Shown: piece by piece, positions 55,789-64,000 of the stretch | Numbering within the stretch: the stretch's first letter is position 1 | Layout of the letters: the number at the start of each line of letters is the position of its first letter | Assembly: GCF_001028175.1 (NCBI RefSeq) | Contig: NZ_AEJF01000131.1 | Coordinates: 1-64,000, forward strand | Direction: 5' to 3' | DNA: 64,000 bases | Source: Caballeronia mineralivorans PML1(12) | GTDB taxonomy: Bacteria; Pseudomonadota; Gammaproteobacteria; Burkholderiales; Burkholderiaceae | The notes under the pieces: generated by a model | What the model saw: the letters and a program-made list of their open reading frames with translations, nothing else | What the model was told of the DNA's origin: nothing | Database searches by the model: none | Program-made: the position numbers and the translations under genes

Positions 55789-57448
55789 ATGAGCAAATTT
55801 GTCAGTACGGAAGGGGGTAAATCACGCGCGCGCGGTGTCTTCGCGTCTGAATCGGACAGAGGCCCGATTCAACGAGCCCACGATCAGCAACTCGACATGC
55901 GGTTGCCGCCGCGATACTGAGTTCGCTGACGGGCTTTGTATCGCCGGCGCACGCGCAATTCACCGGCGGTAGCGGCGTCGCGACGGGCAGCAACAGCGTG
56001 GCTATCGATGGCGTGCTGGCCGGTGGCACAGGGGCGACCGCCAGCGCGACTGACGCAATTGCCATCGGCACGAGCGCGCAGGCCACCAATACCGAGGACG
56101 TCGCGATCGGACCCGGCGCTATCGCAGGCGTTTCAGGCGGCGACATCCGTAATACGGCCATTGGCAGCCACGCGACAGCGACCGGCGGCCAATCCACCGC
56201 AATCGGCGATTTCAGCAGCGCGACCGGCAACTTCGGCGTAGCCAGCGGCGAAGGCAGCGTGGCATCGGGCTTAGGCAGCAGTGCATATGGCGCGGGTAGC
56301 ACGGCGAGCGGCGTGCTTAGCACTGCGATCGGCGAAGGGTCCACCGCTTCAGGCGCTAGCGCCTATGCCGGCGGCAACTTCGCCACCGCTTCGGGAGCCT
56401 CATCGGTTGCGCTTGGCGTGTCCTCGACGGCGCAAGGGGGCGGCAGCATTGCCCTCGGCAACGGCGCGGTAGCCGGTCTCGCGGGTTCGGGGACGACCCT
56501 GACAAACGACGTTGCGATCGGCTCGGGTGCGGGTGCTACAGCGGGGTCGTCCATGGCCCTAGGCGCAAACGCCGCCGCGACGGCCGCCGGCGGGGTGGCA
56601 CTAGGCGCGAATTCGATCGCGAATCGCGCGGCCGGGACCTTTGTCGACCCGATCTCGGGGACGAGCTTTACGACCCTGATGGGTGCGATGTCGGTCGGCT
56701 CGTCTGGATCACTACGCCAGATTATCAATGTCGCGCCCGGCACGCAGTTAACGGACGCGGTCAACCTCGGTCAGTTGGACAGCGCGGTGGTCTCGATGAA
56801 CCACGCGATCGCGGCGCAAGCCGCCGCCGCGGCGCCTCCGGCTGCGAACCCGGGGATTGGCTCCGCTCCAACCTTGATCTCCGGCAACCCAACCACCTAT
56901 TCGGCGCCGGTCGCGAGCGGCTCGAATGCCACGGCCGCGGGTAGCGGCAGCACGGCGTCTGCCGCCACTAGCACGGCCGTGGGAACCGGTGCGCAGGCTG
57001 CGGCAGCCAATTCCGTGGCACTGGGAGCGAACTCGGTCGCGTCCACGACGAATTCAATTTCCATCGGTTCGGTGGGCAACGAGCGCACGATCGGGAATCT
57101 CGCGCCCGGGATCACCGCGACGGACGCGGTGAACGTCAATCAACTGAACGCCAGTGTCGGTAGCGCGGTGACGCAGGCCAATCAATACACCAACAGCCAG
57201 GTACAGAGCGTGCGCAACGATGCCAATGGGGGAACCGCATCGGCGATGGCCGTGGCGGGCTTGCCGCACCCAGCGCGCCGGGGAAGAGCATGGTGTCGAT
57301 TGCCAGCAGTGTCTATCAAGGACAGACCGGGTACGCACTCGGCGTATCGACCATCACCGCCAGCGGCCGATGGGTGTACAAGGCGTCGTTGACCTCCAAC
57401 AGCCGAGGCGCGACGGGAGGCGTGGTCGGCGCGGGCTATGAATGGTAA
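55789..57448 (+). pseudogene. Trimeric autotransporter (YadA/BpaA-like), frameshifted
   Basis: The ATG at 55789 follows a GGAGGGG site, but its frame stops at 55918. A signal peptide (RHAVAAAILSSLTGF, ending SPAHA-Q) is found in another frame from about 55890, whose only upstream stop is at 55848, so a shift of one base is needed in 55851-55917. The passenger has head repeats of the SATAIGDFSSATG type, with VALGANSIA and a neck TDAVNLGQLD. Near 57266 a second one-base loss shifts the frame, after which the C-terminal anchor reads SIASSVYQGQTGYALGVS to GVVGAGYEW at 57448. Both lesions together mark a pseudogene, unless they are sequence errors. It would form a trimeric adhesin. Confidence 0.85.
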
Positions 57449-57542
57449 AGGTGCAACACGTTAGCCGGTCCGATAGAGCGGTTGGTGACCTCCCCGGAGG
57501 GAGGCTGGACGAGTTCACTCCTGCCGCAGCACCGGTGGCGGC

Positions 57543-57650
57543 GTCCATGCTCCCGGGAAAGGGTATTTCATCATCCTGAGGCTATATGGGCCGACCAAGG
57601 CGTTCTTCGAGAAAGACTGGAAGCCGGGTGATGTGAAGAGGATCGGCTAG
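57543..57650 (+). pseudogene. C-terminal remnant of a DUF1254/DUF1214 protein
   Basis: The frame ending TAG at 57648-57650 codes PGKGYFIILRLYGPTKAFFE and KDWKPGDVKRIG, a C-terminal signature of DUF1254/DUF1214 family proteins. The rest of the gene is absent: the sequence upstream belongs to the adhesin pseudogene. Only about 35 residues survive. Confidence 0.75.
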
Positions 57651-57707
57651 TGACAGGTGACCAACGTTCTGCGTCAGGCGCGAACGGGTCGTCTTCCTGG
57701 CTGCGAA

Positions 57708-58061
57708 TCAAGCCAGCGCAGTCACCATGATCTCGACCAGCAGATCCGGCGCGGCTAGCTTCGATTCGACCGTCGCGCGCGTAGGCGCGTTTCCCGGTGC
57801 GACCCATGCGTCCCACACTTCGTTCATGCCCGCGAAGTCGCGGCCAATATCCGCCAGCCATACTTGAGCCGACAGCAGCCGCGTTTTATCGATACCTGCC
57901 TGCGCAAGGTACCCGTCAATCTTGGCAAGAACCTGCTGCGTCTGCCCTTTCACGTCGAGCGTCCGATCATTCGACGTCTGGCCGCCGACGAACACCAGTC
58001 CTGCTGCCTTCACCACACGGCTCATCCGTTGATTCGTTTCAAACCTGACGATATCGTTCAT
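57708..58061 (-). CDS. RidA-family imine deaminase
   Basis: The protein has 117 residues with a GAGGAA ribosome site. The fold signature GLVFVGGQTSND near the start, and the ligand Arg in APTRATVESKLAAPDLLVEI near the end, are typical of RidA (2-iminobutanoate/2-iminopropanoate deaminase). It hydrolyses imines or enamines released by amino-acid oxidation. It ends the operon of amine dehydrogenase subunits, so its likely job is to clear imino acid products or protect enzymes. Confidence 0.93.
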   Translation of the reverse strand: MNDIVRFETNQRMSRVVKAAGLVFVGGQTSNDRTLDVKGQTQQVLAKIDGYLAQAGIDKTRLLSAQVWLADIGRDFAGMNEVWDAWVAPGNAPTRATVESKLAAPDLLVEIMVTALA

Positions 58062-58109
58062 ACGTATTCCTCGTTAATTTAAAATAGCCGTCCACAAACG
58101 CCGTTACTT

Positions 58110-59246
58110 CTATGCCGCCGCAACACCGCTGAACCGGTCGATGGCAAACGCATCGAGCGGTAGGGATGCCACACCGTCCAGCACCAGCTCCGATACCAAC
58201 TTCCCGCATCCCGGTCCAAGCTGAAACCCGCTGCCGCAATACCCGAACGAATAGGTCAGGTTCGACGCCCGCCGGCTGGGCGAAATCACGGGCAACGAGT
58301 CGTCGGTGAATGCTTCCACGCCGGCCCATGCGCGATTGATCCCGAGATTGCGCAGATGCGGAAACAGGTCGACGACTGTATTTGCGCTCTTCACGAGCCG
58401 CGCAAAATCGACTTCGCCATGACGTCCGGGCAGATCCGCGATCCCGATCAGCTTGCCGCCGATAACAACCGTGCCGTTATCGAATTGCTTGAACGAGAGC
58501 GGCCGCCCCGTTGCGCCGAGCGTCGCGCGGCAGAACGGCGCAGCGCGATGCGTGACCATCAGCATGAGCCCTTCAGGATGAACCGGCACCGGCTCGCCGA
58601 CTTGTTGCGCGAGCTCGCCCGACCATGCCCCGGCCGTGACAACCAGCTTCGCGGCAGAGAATACCCCCGCCGGCGTGTGCGCGAGCCAGCGCTCGCCCTT
58701 CTGTTCGATGCGTGTCACCGGTGTGCCTTCGTGGAACACCGCACCATGCCGCTCTGCTGCAAGGCGAAACGCCGTCGTCGTCCGAAACGGCAGCGCGTAA
58801 CCATCGCGCTCGACCCAAATACCGCCGGTCACATGCGGCGTAATCGCCGGTTCCAGCTCAAGCAAAGTCTCACGGTCGATGATCTTCTCATGCGTAAAAC
58901 CATGCGCCTCGAGCAGCGCCACGCGTTCGCGGCACTCATCGAGTTCGGCTTCGGTCTCGGCAATCTTCAACTGTCCCGACGCCACGAAACCCGCATCGTC
59001 ACCGATTGTATCGACGATGTTGTGCCAGATCTCCCGCGACATCAACGCCAGCGGAATCTCCGGCAATGGCCGGCCGAGCGTACGCACGCCACCTGCATTA
59101 ACGCCCGATGCATGGCGGCCGACATAATCGGCTTCCAGCACAGTCACGCTCACACCGCGGCGCGCGAGATGGAACGCGCTGCTCGATCCATGCAGCCCGC
59201 CGCCGATGACCAGCACGTCGGACTCGTTGGCTACGGGCTTATTCAC
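58110..59246 (-). CDS. FAD-dependent amine/D-amino-acid dehydrogenase, beta-like subunit 1
   Basis: A GTG start at 59246 (GGGAG upstream) overlaps the previous gene by 8 bases (GTGAATAA) and gives 378 residues. FAD motif VLVIGGGLHGSSSAFHLARR (about 11-30), VVTAGAWSGELAQQVG and the C-terminal GYCGSGFQLGPGCGKLVSEL fit the DAO-type beta subunit of hydroxyproline, opine (OoxB-like) and D-amino-acid dehydrogenases. It should hold the substrate site. The alpha subunit is the overlapping gene at 59239. Confidence 0.9.
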   Translation of the reverse strand: MNKPVANESDVLVIGGGLHGSSSAFHLARRGVSVTVLEADYVGRHASGVNAGGVRTLGRPLPEIPLALMSREIWHNIVDTIGDDAGFVASGQLKIAETEAELDECRERVALLEAHGFTHEKIIDRETLLELEPAITPHVTGGIWVERDGYALPFRTTTAFRLAAERHGAVFHEGTPVTRIEQKGERWLAHTPAGVFSAAKLVVTAGAWSGELAQQVGEPVPVHPEGLMLMVTHRAAPFCRATLGATGRPLSFKQFDNGTVVIGGKLIGIADLPGRHGEVDFARLVKSANTVVDLFPHLRNLGINRAWAGVEAFTDDSLPVISPSRRASNLTYSFGYCGSGFQLGPGCGKLVSELVLDGVASLPLDAFAIDRFSGVAAA

Positions 59247-60633
59247 CGGCCAGTTCTCCCAGCGTAAGCGGTTTAATCGGCGGCCGGATGCGGTAGTAGC
59301 CGACTGTAGCGGGAGCCACATCGCGGGCATCGGCAATCACTTCCGTCACGGTCAATCCGCAGAGGCGGCCTTGACACGGACCCATGCCGCATCGGCCGAA
59401 GGACTTCGCCTGGTTCGGTCCGAGACAGCCAAGCTTCACGAAATGCCGGAGTTCGCCGGCCGTGACTTCCTCGCAGCGGCACACAATCACCTCGTCCTTC
59501 GGCACGCGATTTTCATCGCGTGGCCGATAGAGGCTGTCGAGGAAAGGGCGAATGCGCATGACGTCGCTCAAGCGCCGAAGCAGCGGCGCGGCGCTGCGAT
59601 TGCGCGCGGCGGTATCGATCGCGCCAAGCTGCGTGGCAATCGCCAGCGCTGTCACTTCGCCTTGCGTTTCCGCCGCCTGCGCGCCGCCAATGCCGCCGCC
59701 ATCGCCTGCAACGAAGATGCCGGGGACATCGAGTTCGCCCCATTGATCGGTGACGGGCGTGAAGCATAACTGCGCTTCATCCCACTTATGCGATGCCCGC
59801 AGCGACTGCGTGAACTGCGTATTCGGCACCACGCCCTGGTGCAGCAGGATGACATTGGCTTCAATCCGATGCGACACGCCCCGCACCGAGAAATGCAACG
59901 CGCGTGCGCGCTCGCTTCCGTCTTCGTCGATACCGCTCTCCACGCGCAGATCGTCGGCGGCTTCGTGCATCGGCACGCCGGCTTCGCGCAAGGTCCGCAT
60001 CAACTGCAAGCCCTTGCTCAGGTAAGGCCACGCGCGCAATGCGGACAGCATGTGCCGCTTGGCGCGCCAGCGGTCGTCGTGGCGAGTCGTATCGACGAGC
60101 GCGCGGATCGGTACGCCAGCGCTTACGTACTGCCATCCGAGGAGATAAAGCAGTGGTCCGCAGCCGACCAGTATCGGCGGCTCGGTGGGCACTTCGCCCG
60201 CGCTTTTCAGCAGGATCTGCGCGGCGCCGGCGGTCATCACGCCGGGCAAGGTCCAGCCGGGAATCGGAAAGGGCCGCTCGAGCGCGCCGGTCGCGAGCAC
60301 CACGCGCCTGGCCTCGAAGCTGCCCACTTTGCCGTCCTTGAGGTAGTGCACCGAGCGCTCGCGCGTGACTTGCCAGACCGATGCGTTCGGCACATAACGC
60401 GCGCGGGAGCGGGCGAATGCGCTGGCCAGCGCCGAACCGGCGGCATAGTCGGGACCGAGGATGTTACGGCGTTGCGCGTCGCTGCGTTCGATCGCGCGAT
60501 AGATCTGCCCACCCACCGCTTCCTGTTCATCGAGCAGCACCACCGACAACCCTGCTCTCGCAGCCTGAGTCGCAGCGGCAAGCCCGGCAGGTCCAGCGCC
60601 GATCACGGCGACATCGACGGATTCAGCGGCCAT
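59239..60633 (-). CDS. FAD/NAD(P)-binding alpha subunit with [2Fe-2S] domain
   Basis: The ATG at 60633 (MAAESVDVAVIG) has GGGAGAA upstream and gives 464 residues. The FAD motif VIGAGPAGLAAATQAARAGL (about 9-28) and a second nucleotide fold (VVLATGALERPFP) precede a BFD-like [2Fe-2S] segment: VIVCRCEEVTAGELRHF and FGRCGMGPCQGRLCGLTV. This arrangement is typical of OoxA/HcnB-like alpha subunits that carry electrons away from the beta subunit to the gamma subunit or respiratory chain. It overlaps both neighbours, so subunits are made in step. Confidence 0.93.
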   Translation of the reverse strand: MAAESVDVAVIGAGPAGLAAATQAARAGLSVVLLDEQEAVGGQIYRAIERSDAQRRNILGPDYAAGSALASAFARSRARYVPNASVWQVTRERSVHYLKDGKVGSFEARRVVLATGALERPFPIPGWTLPGVMTAGAAQILLKSAGEVPTEPPILVGCGPLLYLLGWQYVSAGVPIRALVDTTRHDDRWRAKRHMLSALRAWPYLSKGLQLMRTLREAGVPMHEAADDLRVESGIDEDGSERARALHFSVRGVSHRIEANVILLHQGVVPNTQFTQSLRASHKWDEAQLCFTPVTDQWGELDVPGIFVAGDGGGIGGAQAAETQGEVTALAIATQLGAIDTAARNRSAAPLLRRLSDVMRIRPFLDSLYRPRDENRVPKDEVIVCRCEEVTAGELRHFVKLGCLGPNQAKSFGRCGMGPCQGRLCGLTVTEVIADARDVAPATVGYYRIRPPIKPLTLGELAGE

Positions 60634-61003
60634 GAACGTTCTCCCTGGATGCCTGCGACAAGTCCAGATCCGACTGCGGCGGCAGATCGCGTGCGCCCTC
60701 TTGCGAATGAATACGCATGCCGTCTTGCACCGTGACCATGCAGCTCTGCCGGCTCGGCATGCCATCGATCTCGACCAGGCATTCGAAGCACGCGCCCATC
60801 ATGCAATACGGCGCGCGCGGTGCGCCCGATACCGGCGTCGCGCGAAAACGCTGGACTCCGGCGGCCAACAATGCGGCGGCAACCGAACGGCCCCCCGCTA
60901 CGCTGAAAGGCTGGTCGTTGAACCAGATCTGGATGGCGGTTTCAGTCTTGGCGTCGGTGCCGGCGGCCGGCTGGAGCACTCTGAATAGCGGTTTGGAAGT
61001 CAT
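60623..61003 (-). CDS. [2Fe-2S] ferredoxin-like gamma subunit
   Basis: The start at 61003 (MTSKPLFRVLQPAAG) gives 126 residues; longer starts are not supported. The plant-type ferredoxin fold is shown by IWFNDQPFSVAGGRSVAAAL and the cluster motif YCMMGACFECLVEIDG with a further Cys in RQSC. It matches the small subunit of three-part amine dehydrogenases. It overlaps the alpha gene by 11 bases. Confidence 0.9.
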   Translation of the reverse strand: MTSKPLFRVLQPAAGTDAKTETAIQIWFNDQPFSVAGGRSVAAALLAAGVQRFRATPVSGAPRAPYCMMGACFECLVEIDGMPSRQSCMVTVQDGMRIHSQEGARDLPPQSDLDLSQASRENVHGR

Positions 61004-61061
61004 AGCGGAATGTCGGTGTTCAAGGGGCGCCGCGTGGCGCGCAAGCGAGACGTTGAAGCGG

Positions 61062-62204
61062 CTAGTGAGCATGGCTGGCCGGGTGATCGGCGGCGAGGAA
61101 ACGGCCGCCCCGGAACGCGGGGAGTTCATCGGGGATCGGACCACCGGTTATCCAGGGTGCGATGCGCAAGGCATGTGCTGCCGCCAGCGTCACACCGCTG
61201 TGACAGGTCACGACGAATGAGCCCGGGTACTGCAGCGACTGTTCGTAGATCGGAAAACTGTCAGGGCTATAGACACGCAGCGCGGCCCACGTGCGCACCA
61301 GCCGCACGTTCTTCAACAGGGGGAAGCTACGCACCCCGCGTCGCGCGATGGTCGAGAGCACGTCGGTGGTGGTGAAGTCGTTGTAGCCGGCCTCTTCCAT
61401 CGAATCGCCGAACTGCACCGAGCCTTCGTCGGTCTGGCGCACATTGATGGTCGGGTAATGCAGGAACGGTGCGACCCGTTCACTGACCAGCACCTGTCCG
61501 CGATTCGGCGCGACCGGCGCATGCAGACCCACCTGGGCGCTGAGCGCACGGTTACCAAGGCCCGCTGACAGCACGACCTTCGGCGCGCGCCACACAGCGT
61601 TCCTGCCGTGCACGGCGAAGCCGTTCGTCTCGGGAACGATGCGACCGATCTCTTCGCCGTTGACGAGCTTCACCCCGCGCCGCTGCATGGCGTCGTGCAG
61701 CGCACGTAGCAGCTTGAGCGGATTCACGTGACCGTCCATGGGCGTATAACTCGCGCCGATCACTTCAGGTCCCACGGCCGGCAGACGTTCGCGCAACTCC
61801 TGCGCGTCGAGCAACTGATAGGGATACTCGCCACCGAGTTCCGCCTGCAGCGTCGATAGACGTTTCTCGCGCTCGGCCATCTCGTCGTCGGAGAAACACA
61901 GGTGGAAACCGCCCGGCTGCTTAAGCGATACATCGATACCGGTGTCCTCCAGCAACGCAGCTGCGAGTCCCGGCCATAGTCGCGCCGAGCTACGCGACCA
62001 GCGCGCGTAGGGCGACAAACCGTAACCCTTGCCCTGCACCCACACCAGGCCGAAATTGCCGCGCGAGGCGCGAAAACCGCCGTCGCCCTGGTCCAGCACT
62101 GTCACCTTCGCCCCCTCGCGCGCCAGCCCGTAGGCCACCGCGGTTCCCACCAGCCCGCCTCCGACCACCAGCACGTCGGGACTGTCGACTGAATGACCTC
62201 TCAT
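61062..62204 (-). CDS. FAD-dependent amine/D-amino-acid dehydrogenase, beta-like subunit 2
   Basis: The ATG at 62204 (MRGHSVDSPDVL) overlaps the permease stop by 4 bases (ATGA), with GGAG upstream, and gives 380 residues. FAD motif VLVVGGGLVGTAVAYGLARE, KVVLSAGLGNRALSAQVG and the C-terminal VVTCHSGVTLAAAHALRIAP are DAO-type. It is a second, divergent beta-like protein in the same operon (58110 is the first). It could replace the first subunit with another substrate, or act alone. Confidence 0.9.
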   Translation of the reverse strand: MRGHSVDSPDVLVVGGGLVGTAVAYGLAREGAKVTVLDQGDGGFRASRGNFGLVWVQGKGYGLSPYARWSRSSARLWPGLAAALLEDTGIDVSLKQPGGFHLCFSDDEMAEREKRLSTLQAELGGEYPYQLLDAQELRERLPAVGPEVIGASYTPMDGHVNPLKLLRALHDAMQRRGVKLVNGEEIGRIVPETNGFAVHGRNAVWRAPKVVLSAGLGNRALSAQVGLHAPVAPNRGQVLVSERVAPFLHYPTINVRQTDEGSVQFGDSMEEAGYNDFTTTDVLSTIARRGVRSFPLLKNVRLVRTWAALRVYSPDSFPIYEQSLQYPGSFVVTCHSGVTLAAAHALRIAPWITGGPIPDELPAFRGGRFLAADHPASHAH

Positions 62205-62998
62205 CGTGTTTCTCCAATCAGGACGCGGTCCAGACCCACCATACGGTCGAGCACCAGCATCAGGACGACCGTGCCGACGATCAACACGGTCGACACGGAG
62301 GCGACCAGTGGATCGATCGTCTGCGCGATCTGGTTGTACATCGCGACGGGCAGCGTGGTCGTGCCGGGCGTCGCGACGAAAATGGTCATGGTGAGCTCGT
62401 CGAAGCTCTGGATGAACGACAGCACCCAGCCACCCGCTACACCCGTGCGTATCATCGGCAGGACCACGCGGCGAAAGGCCGTGAAGCGGCTGGCGCCGCA
62501 CGACAGCGCCGCCCGTTCCGCATCGCGATCAAGGCCTATAGCCGATGACAAAGCAAGCCGCAACGCATACGGCAACACGATGATCACATGCGTCGCGCAA
62601 AGCGCCCAGAACGAGCCGCCGAGCCCGAGCAAGCTAAGAAAACGCAGGAACGCGATGCCGAGTACGACGGCGGGAATCATCATCGGCGAGAGGAAAAAGC
62701 CGGTGAGCGCAGCGCGGCCGGGGAAGCGGTAGCGTGCGATGGCAAGCGCCGCCGGCAACGCCAGCGCGACGCCTATCGTGGCCGCCACCAGCGCGAGGCG
62801 CACCGAGAGCCAGAACGCCCCGACGATCTGATCGTTGTCCAGGATCGCCCTGAACCAGCGCAGCGACGCGCCGTCGAACGGCAGCGAGATGAATCCCTTG
62901 TCGGTGAAAGCGACCAGGATGACGACGACCAGCGGCGCGGCGATAAAGGTCAGGAAGAGCGCATTGAACAGCAGGCCGAGGAATCCGTTTTGTTTCAT
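62201..62998 (-). CDS. ABC transporter permease, PotC-like
   Basis: The protein has 265 residues with about six membrane helices. The EAA motif is ALSCGASRFTAFRRVVLP, near the C-terminal third. SPMMIPAVVLGIAFL and PAALAIARYRFPGR are typical of PotC/YdcV type permeases for polyamines and amine-like solutes. It joins the permease at 63012 (13 bases apart) and the ATPase. Confidence 0.92.
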   Translation of the reverse strand: MKQNGFLGLLFNALFLTFIAAPLVVVILVAFTDKGFISLPFDGASLRWFRAILDNDQIVGAFWLSVRLALVAATIGVALALPAALAIARYRFPGRAALTGFFLSPMMIPAVVLGIAFLRFLSLLGLGGSFWALCATHVIIVLPYALRLALSSAIGLDRDAERAALSCGASRFTAFRRVVLPMIRTGVAGGWVLSFIQSFDELTMTIFVATPGTTTLPVAMYNQIAQTIDPLVASVSTVLIVGTVVLMLVLDRMVGLDRVLIGETR

Positions 62999-63011
62999 GA
63001 CGTCCCCCGGT

Positions 63012-63884
63012 TCAGTCGAAGATGTGCTTGAAACGGCGCTCGGCCAGCCGGCTGCAGCCCAGCACGATCACCACATTGGCAATAAGCAGCAGCACCGCGA
63101 TCGTCGCGCCCAGCGGCCAGTTCAGCGTGCCGAGGAACTCATCGTAAGCGGCGGTCGCAACCACTTTCAGACGCCGCCCGCCGATCAACGCAGGTGTCGC
63201 GAAAGCCGATGCGGACAGCGCGAACACAATGATCGAACCCGACAGCACGCCCGGCAGGATCTGCGGCAGCACCACACGCCGGAACACCCGGAACGGTGAA
63301 GCGCCGAGTGAGCGGCCGGCCCATTCCACCTGCGGGTCGAGTTTCTGCAGCGTCGCCCAAACCGACATCACCATGAAGGGCACCAGCACGTGCGTCAGCG
63401 CGATCACCACGCCGGTCATCGTGAAGACGAGACGAATGGGTTCAGAGGTGATGTGAAGCGCCTGTAACGCGTTGTTCAGCACGCCGTTGTTGCCAAGCAG
63501 GATCTGCCAGCCGAGCGTACGGACAACGACCGATATCAGCAACGGACCGAGCACGACAAGCAGGCAGATGGATTGCCAGGGACGTTTCATCCGCGCGAGC
63601 ACGATGGTCTCCGGCACGCCGAGCAGAATGCAGAGCAAGGTCACGGCAAACGCGAGACCGGCGGTGCGGCCGAAGATCGAACCGTAGTAGGGGTCGGTAA
63701 TAACTTCGATGTAGTTGCGCAGCGTGTAGGTGGCGAGCGTGCCCTGGCTGCTGCTGAAGACGTGGAAGGACAGCATGAGCGTCAACACAAGCGGCACCAG
63801 CAGCAGGCCGCAGAACAACAGCAACGCGGGGGCGGACAGGAGCCACGGCGCGGCGCCCGCGCGATCGTTGTCAAGCGTGGCCAT
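63012..63884 (-). CDS. ABC transporter permease, PotB-like
   Basis: The ATG at 63884 (MATLDNDRAGAAPW) has an AAGGAGGG ribosome site and gives 290 residues; the longer frame from 63974 is not supported. It has six helices and the EAA motif AGRSLGASPFRVFRRVVLP with downstream GVLSGSIIVFALSASAFATP. This is the partner of the PotC-like permease. It overlaps the ATPase stop by 14 bases, which couples translation. Confidence 0.92.
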   Translation of the reverse strand: MATLDNDRAGAAPWLLSAPALLLFCGLLLVPLVLTLMLSFHVFSSSQGTLATYTLRNYIEVITDPYYGSIFGRTAGLAFAVTLLCILLGVPETIVLARMKRPWQSICLLVVLGPLLISVVVRTLGWQILLGNNGVLNNALQALHITSEPIRLVFTMTGVVIALTHVLVPFMVMSVWATLQKLDPQVEWAGRSLGASPFRVFRRVVLPQILPGVLSGSIIVFALSASAFATPALIGGRRLKVVATAAYDEFLGTLNWPLGATIAVLLLIANVVIVLGCSRLAERRFKHIFD

Positions 63885-64000
63885 CGAGTCCCTCCTTCTG
63901 GAGCACGCGCAAGTCGTCGTCCGACCACGCCACGCCGACCTGCGCGCCTTCGTCCGGTGGCGGCGCGCCGTCATTGGGCTGGGCTACGCTGAGTTGTCCA
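63871..64000 (-). CDS. ABC transporter ATP-binding protein, C-terminal end (runs off right edge)
   Basis: The minus-strand frame ends in TGA at 63871-63873 and reads about 42 residues: GQLSVAQPNDGAPPPDEGAQ, then VGVAWSDDDLRVLQKEG. This is the usual TOBE-domain tail of PotA-type ATPases. The ATPase core is outside the window. It is inferred mainly from its place before two PotBC-type permeases and its 14-base overlap with the first. Confidence 0.75.
   Translation of the reverse strand, partial: GQLSVAQPNDGAPPPDEGAQVGVAWSDDDLRVLQKEGLDGHA

Noticed and set aside
55557-55796. Minus-strand frame of 79 residues in the adhesin control region
   Set aside because: It overlaps the ribosome site of the adhesin remnant and has no recognisable motif. 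It could be real but evidence is too weak.
59788-60735. Plus-strand frame opposite the alpha subunit (315 residues)
   Set aside because: Antisense shadow without recognisable domain or ribosome site.
1-64000. CRISPR array, tRNA, rRNA, prophage or insertion sequence
   Set aside because: I looked for regular short repeats with unique spacers, cloverleaf patterns, transposase motifs and inverted-repeat ends and found none that I could defend. Short RNAs could have been missed by eye.

Overview
The window looks like part of an accessory replicon (second chromosome, megaplasmid or chromosomal island) of a Burkholderiaceae bacterium, most likely Paraburkholderia, Caballeronia or Burkholderia. Reasons: high GC, seven LysR regulators, three small secreted DUF4148 proteins, a porin of the beta-proteobacterial type, a PACE efflux protein, YadA-like adhesin sequence, and many catabolic and transport genes. 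No rRNA, tRNA, CRISPR array, intact insertion sequence or ribosomal protein gene was seen.

Layout. (1) 1-5.9 kb: start of a glycosyltransferase leaving the window, a classical autotransporter with its own promoter and terminator, a SIR2-type deacylase and a small tail-anchored-looking protein. (2) 5.9-10.4 kb: LysR, a PHB-depolymerase-like hydrolase, an MHS-type transporter and a second LysR. (3) 10.4-20.7 kb: a hydroxyproline-type catabolic locus: Ldh-family imine reductase, MFS transporter, GAF protein, periplasmic binding protein, FAD amine oxidoreductase, DapA-like deaminase, 4-hydroxyproline epimerase, Xaa-Pro-dipeptidase-like amidohydrolase and a GntR regulator. Five copies of a TTGGATCCAA-like palindrome lie only in its control regions, so one GntR regulon is likely. 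The last step (ketoglutarate semialdehyde dehydrogenase) is not in the window. (4) 20.7-28.4 kb: DUF72 protein, LysR/PACE efflux pair, porin plus GH6 cellulase, exported intradiol dioxygenase, and a two-component system. (5) 28.7-34.6 kb: tripartite RND efflux operon, whose pump carries a Ser/Thr repeat insert. (6) 34.6-45.2 kb: YceH, DoxX, membrane and periplasmic proteins, a hydrolase-monooxygenase fusion broken by a nonsense codon, LysR, a GH63-like glucosidase, a thioredoxin-like protein and an RhlE-type helicase.

(7) 45.9-54.3 kb: a possible sulfur-metabolism island: DoxD-DoxA fusion (thiosulfate:quinone oxidoreductase-like), DUF4148, ferredoxin-NADP reductase, DsrE-like periplasmic protein, an orphan ModA-like binding protein and CysB-like and CysL-like regulators, followed by two more DUF4148 genes and another LysR. 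(8) 55-57.7 kb: a decayed zone with a frameshifted trimeric autotransporter and the tail of a DUF1254/DUF1214 gene. (9) 57.7-64 kb, minus strand: an operon of RidA, a three-subunit FAD/2Fe-2S amine (opine, hydroxyproline or D-amino-acid) dehydrogenase, a second beta-like FAD oxidoreductase and a PotABC-type ABC transporter; the ATPase runs off the right edge.

The most promising less-described units are the sulfur island (7), the amine dehydrogenase operon with two beta subunits (9), and the GntR/palindrome-controlled hydroxyproline-peptide locus (3). All functions are read from sequence motifs and context; no database search was possible.
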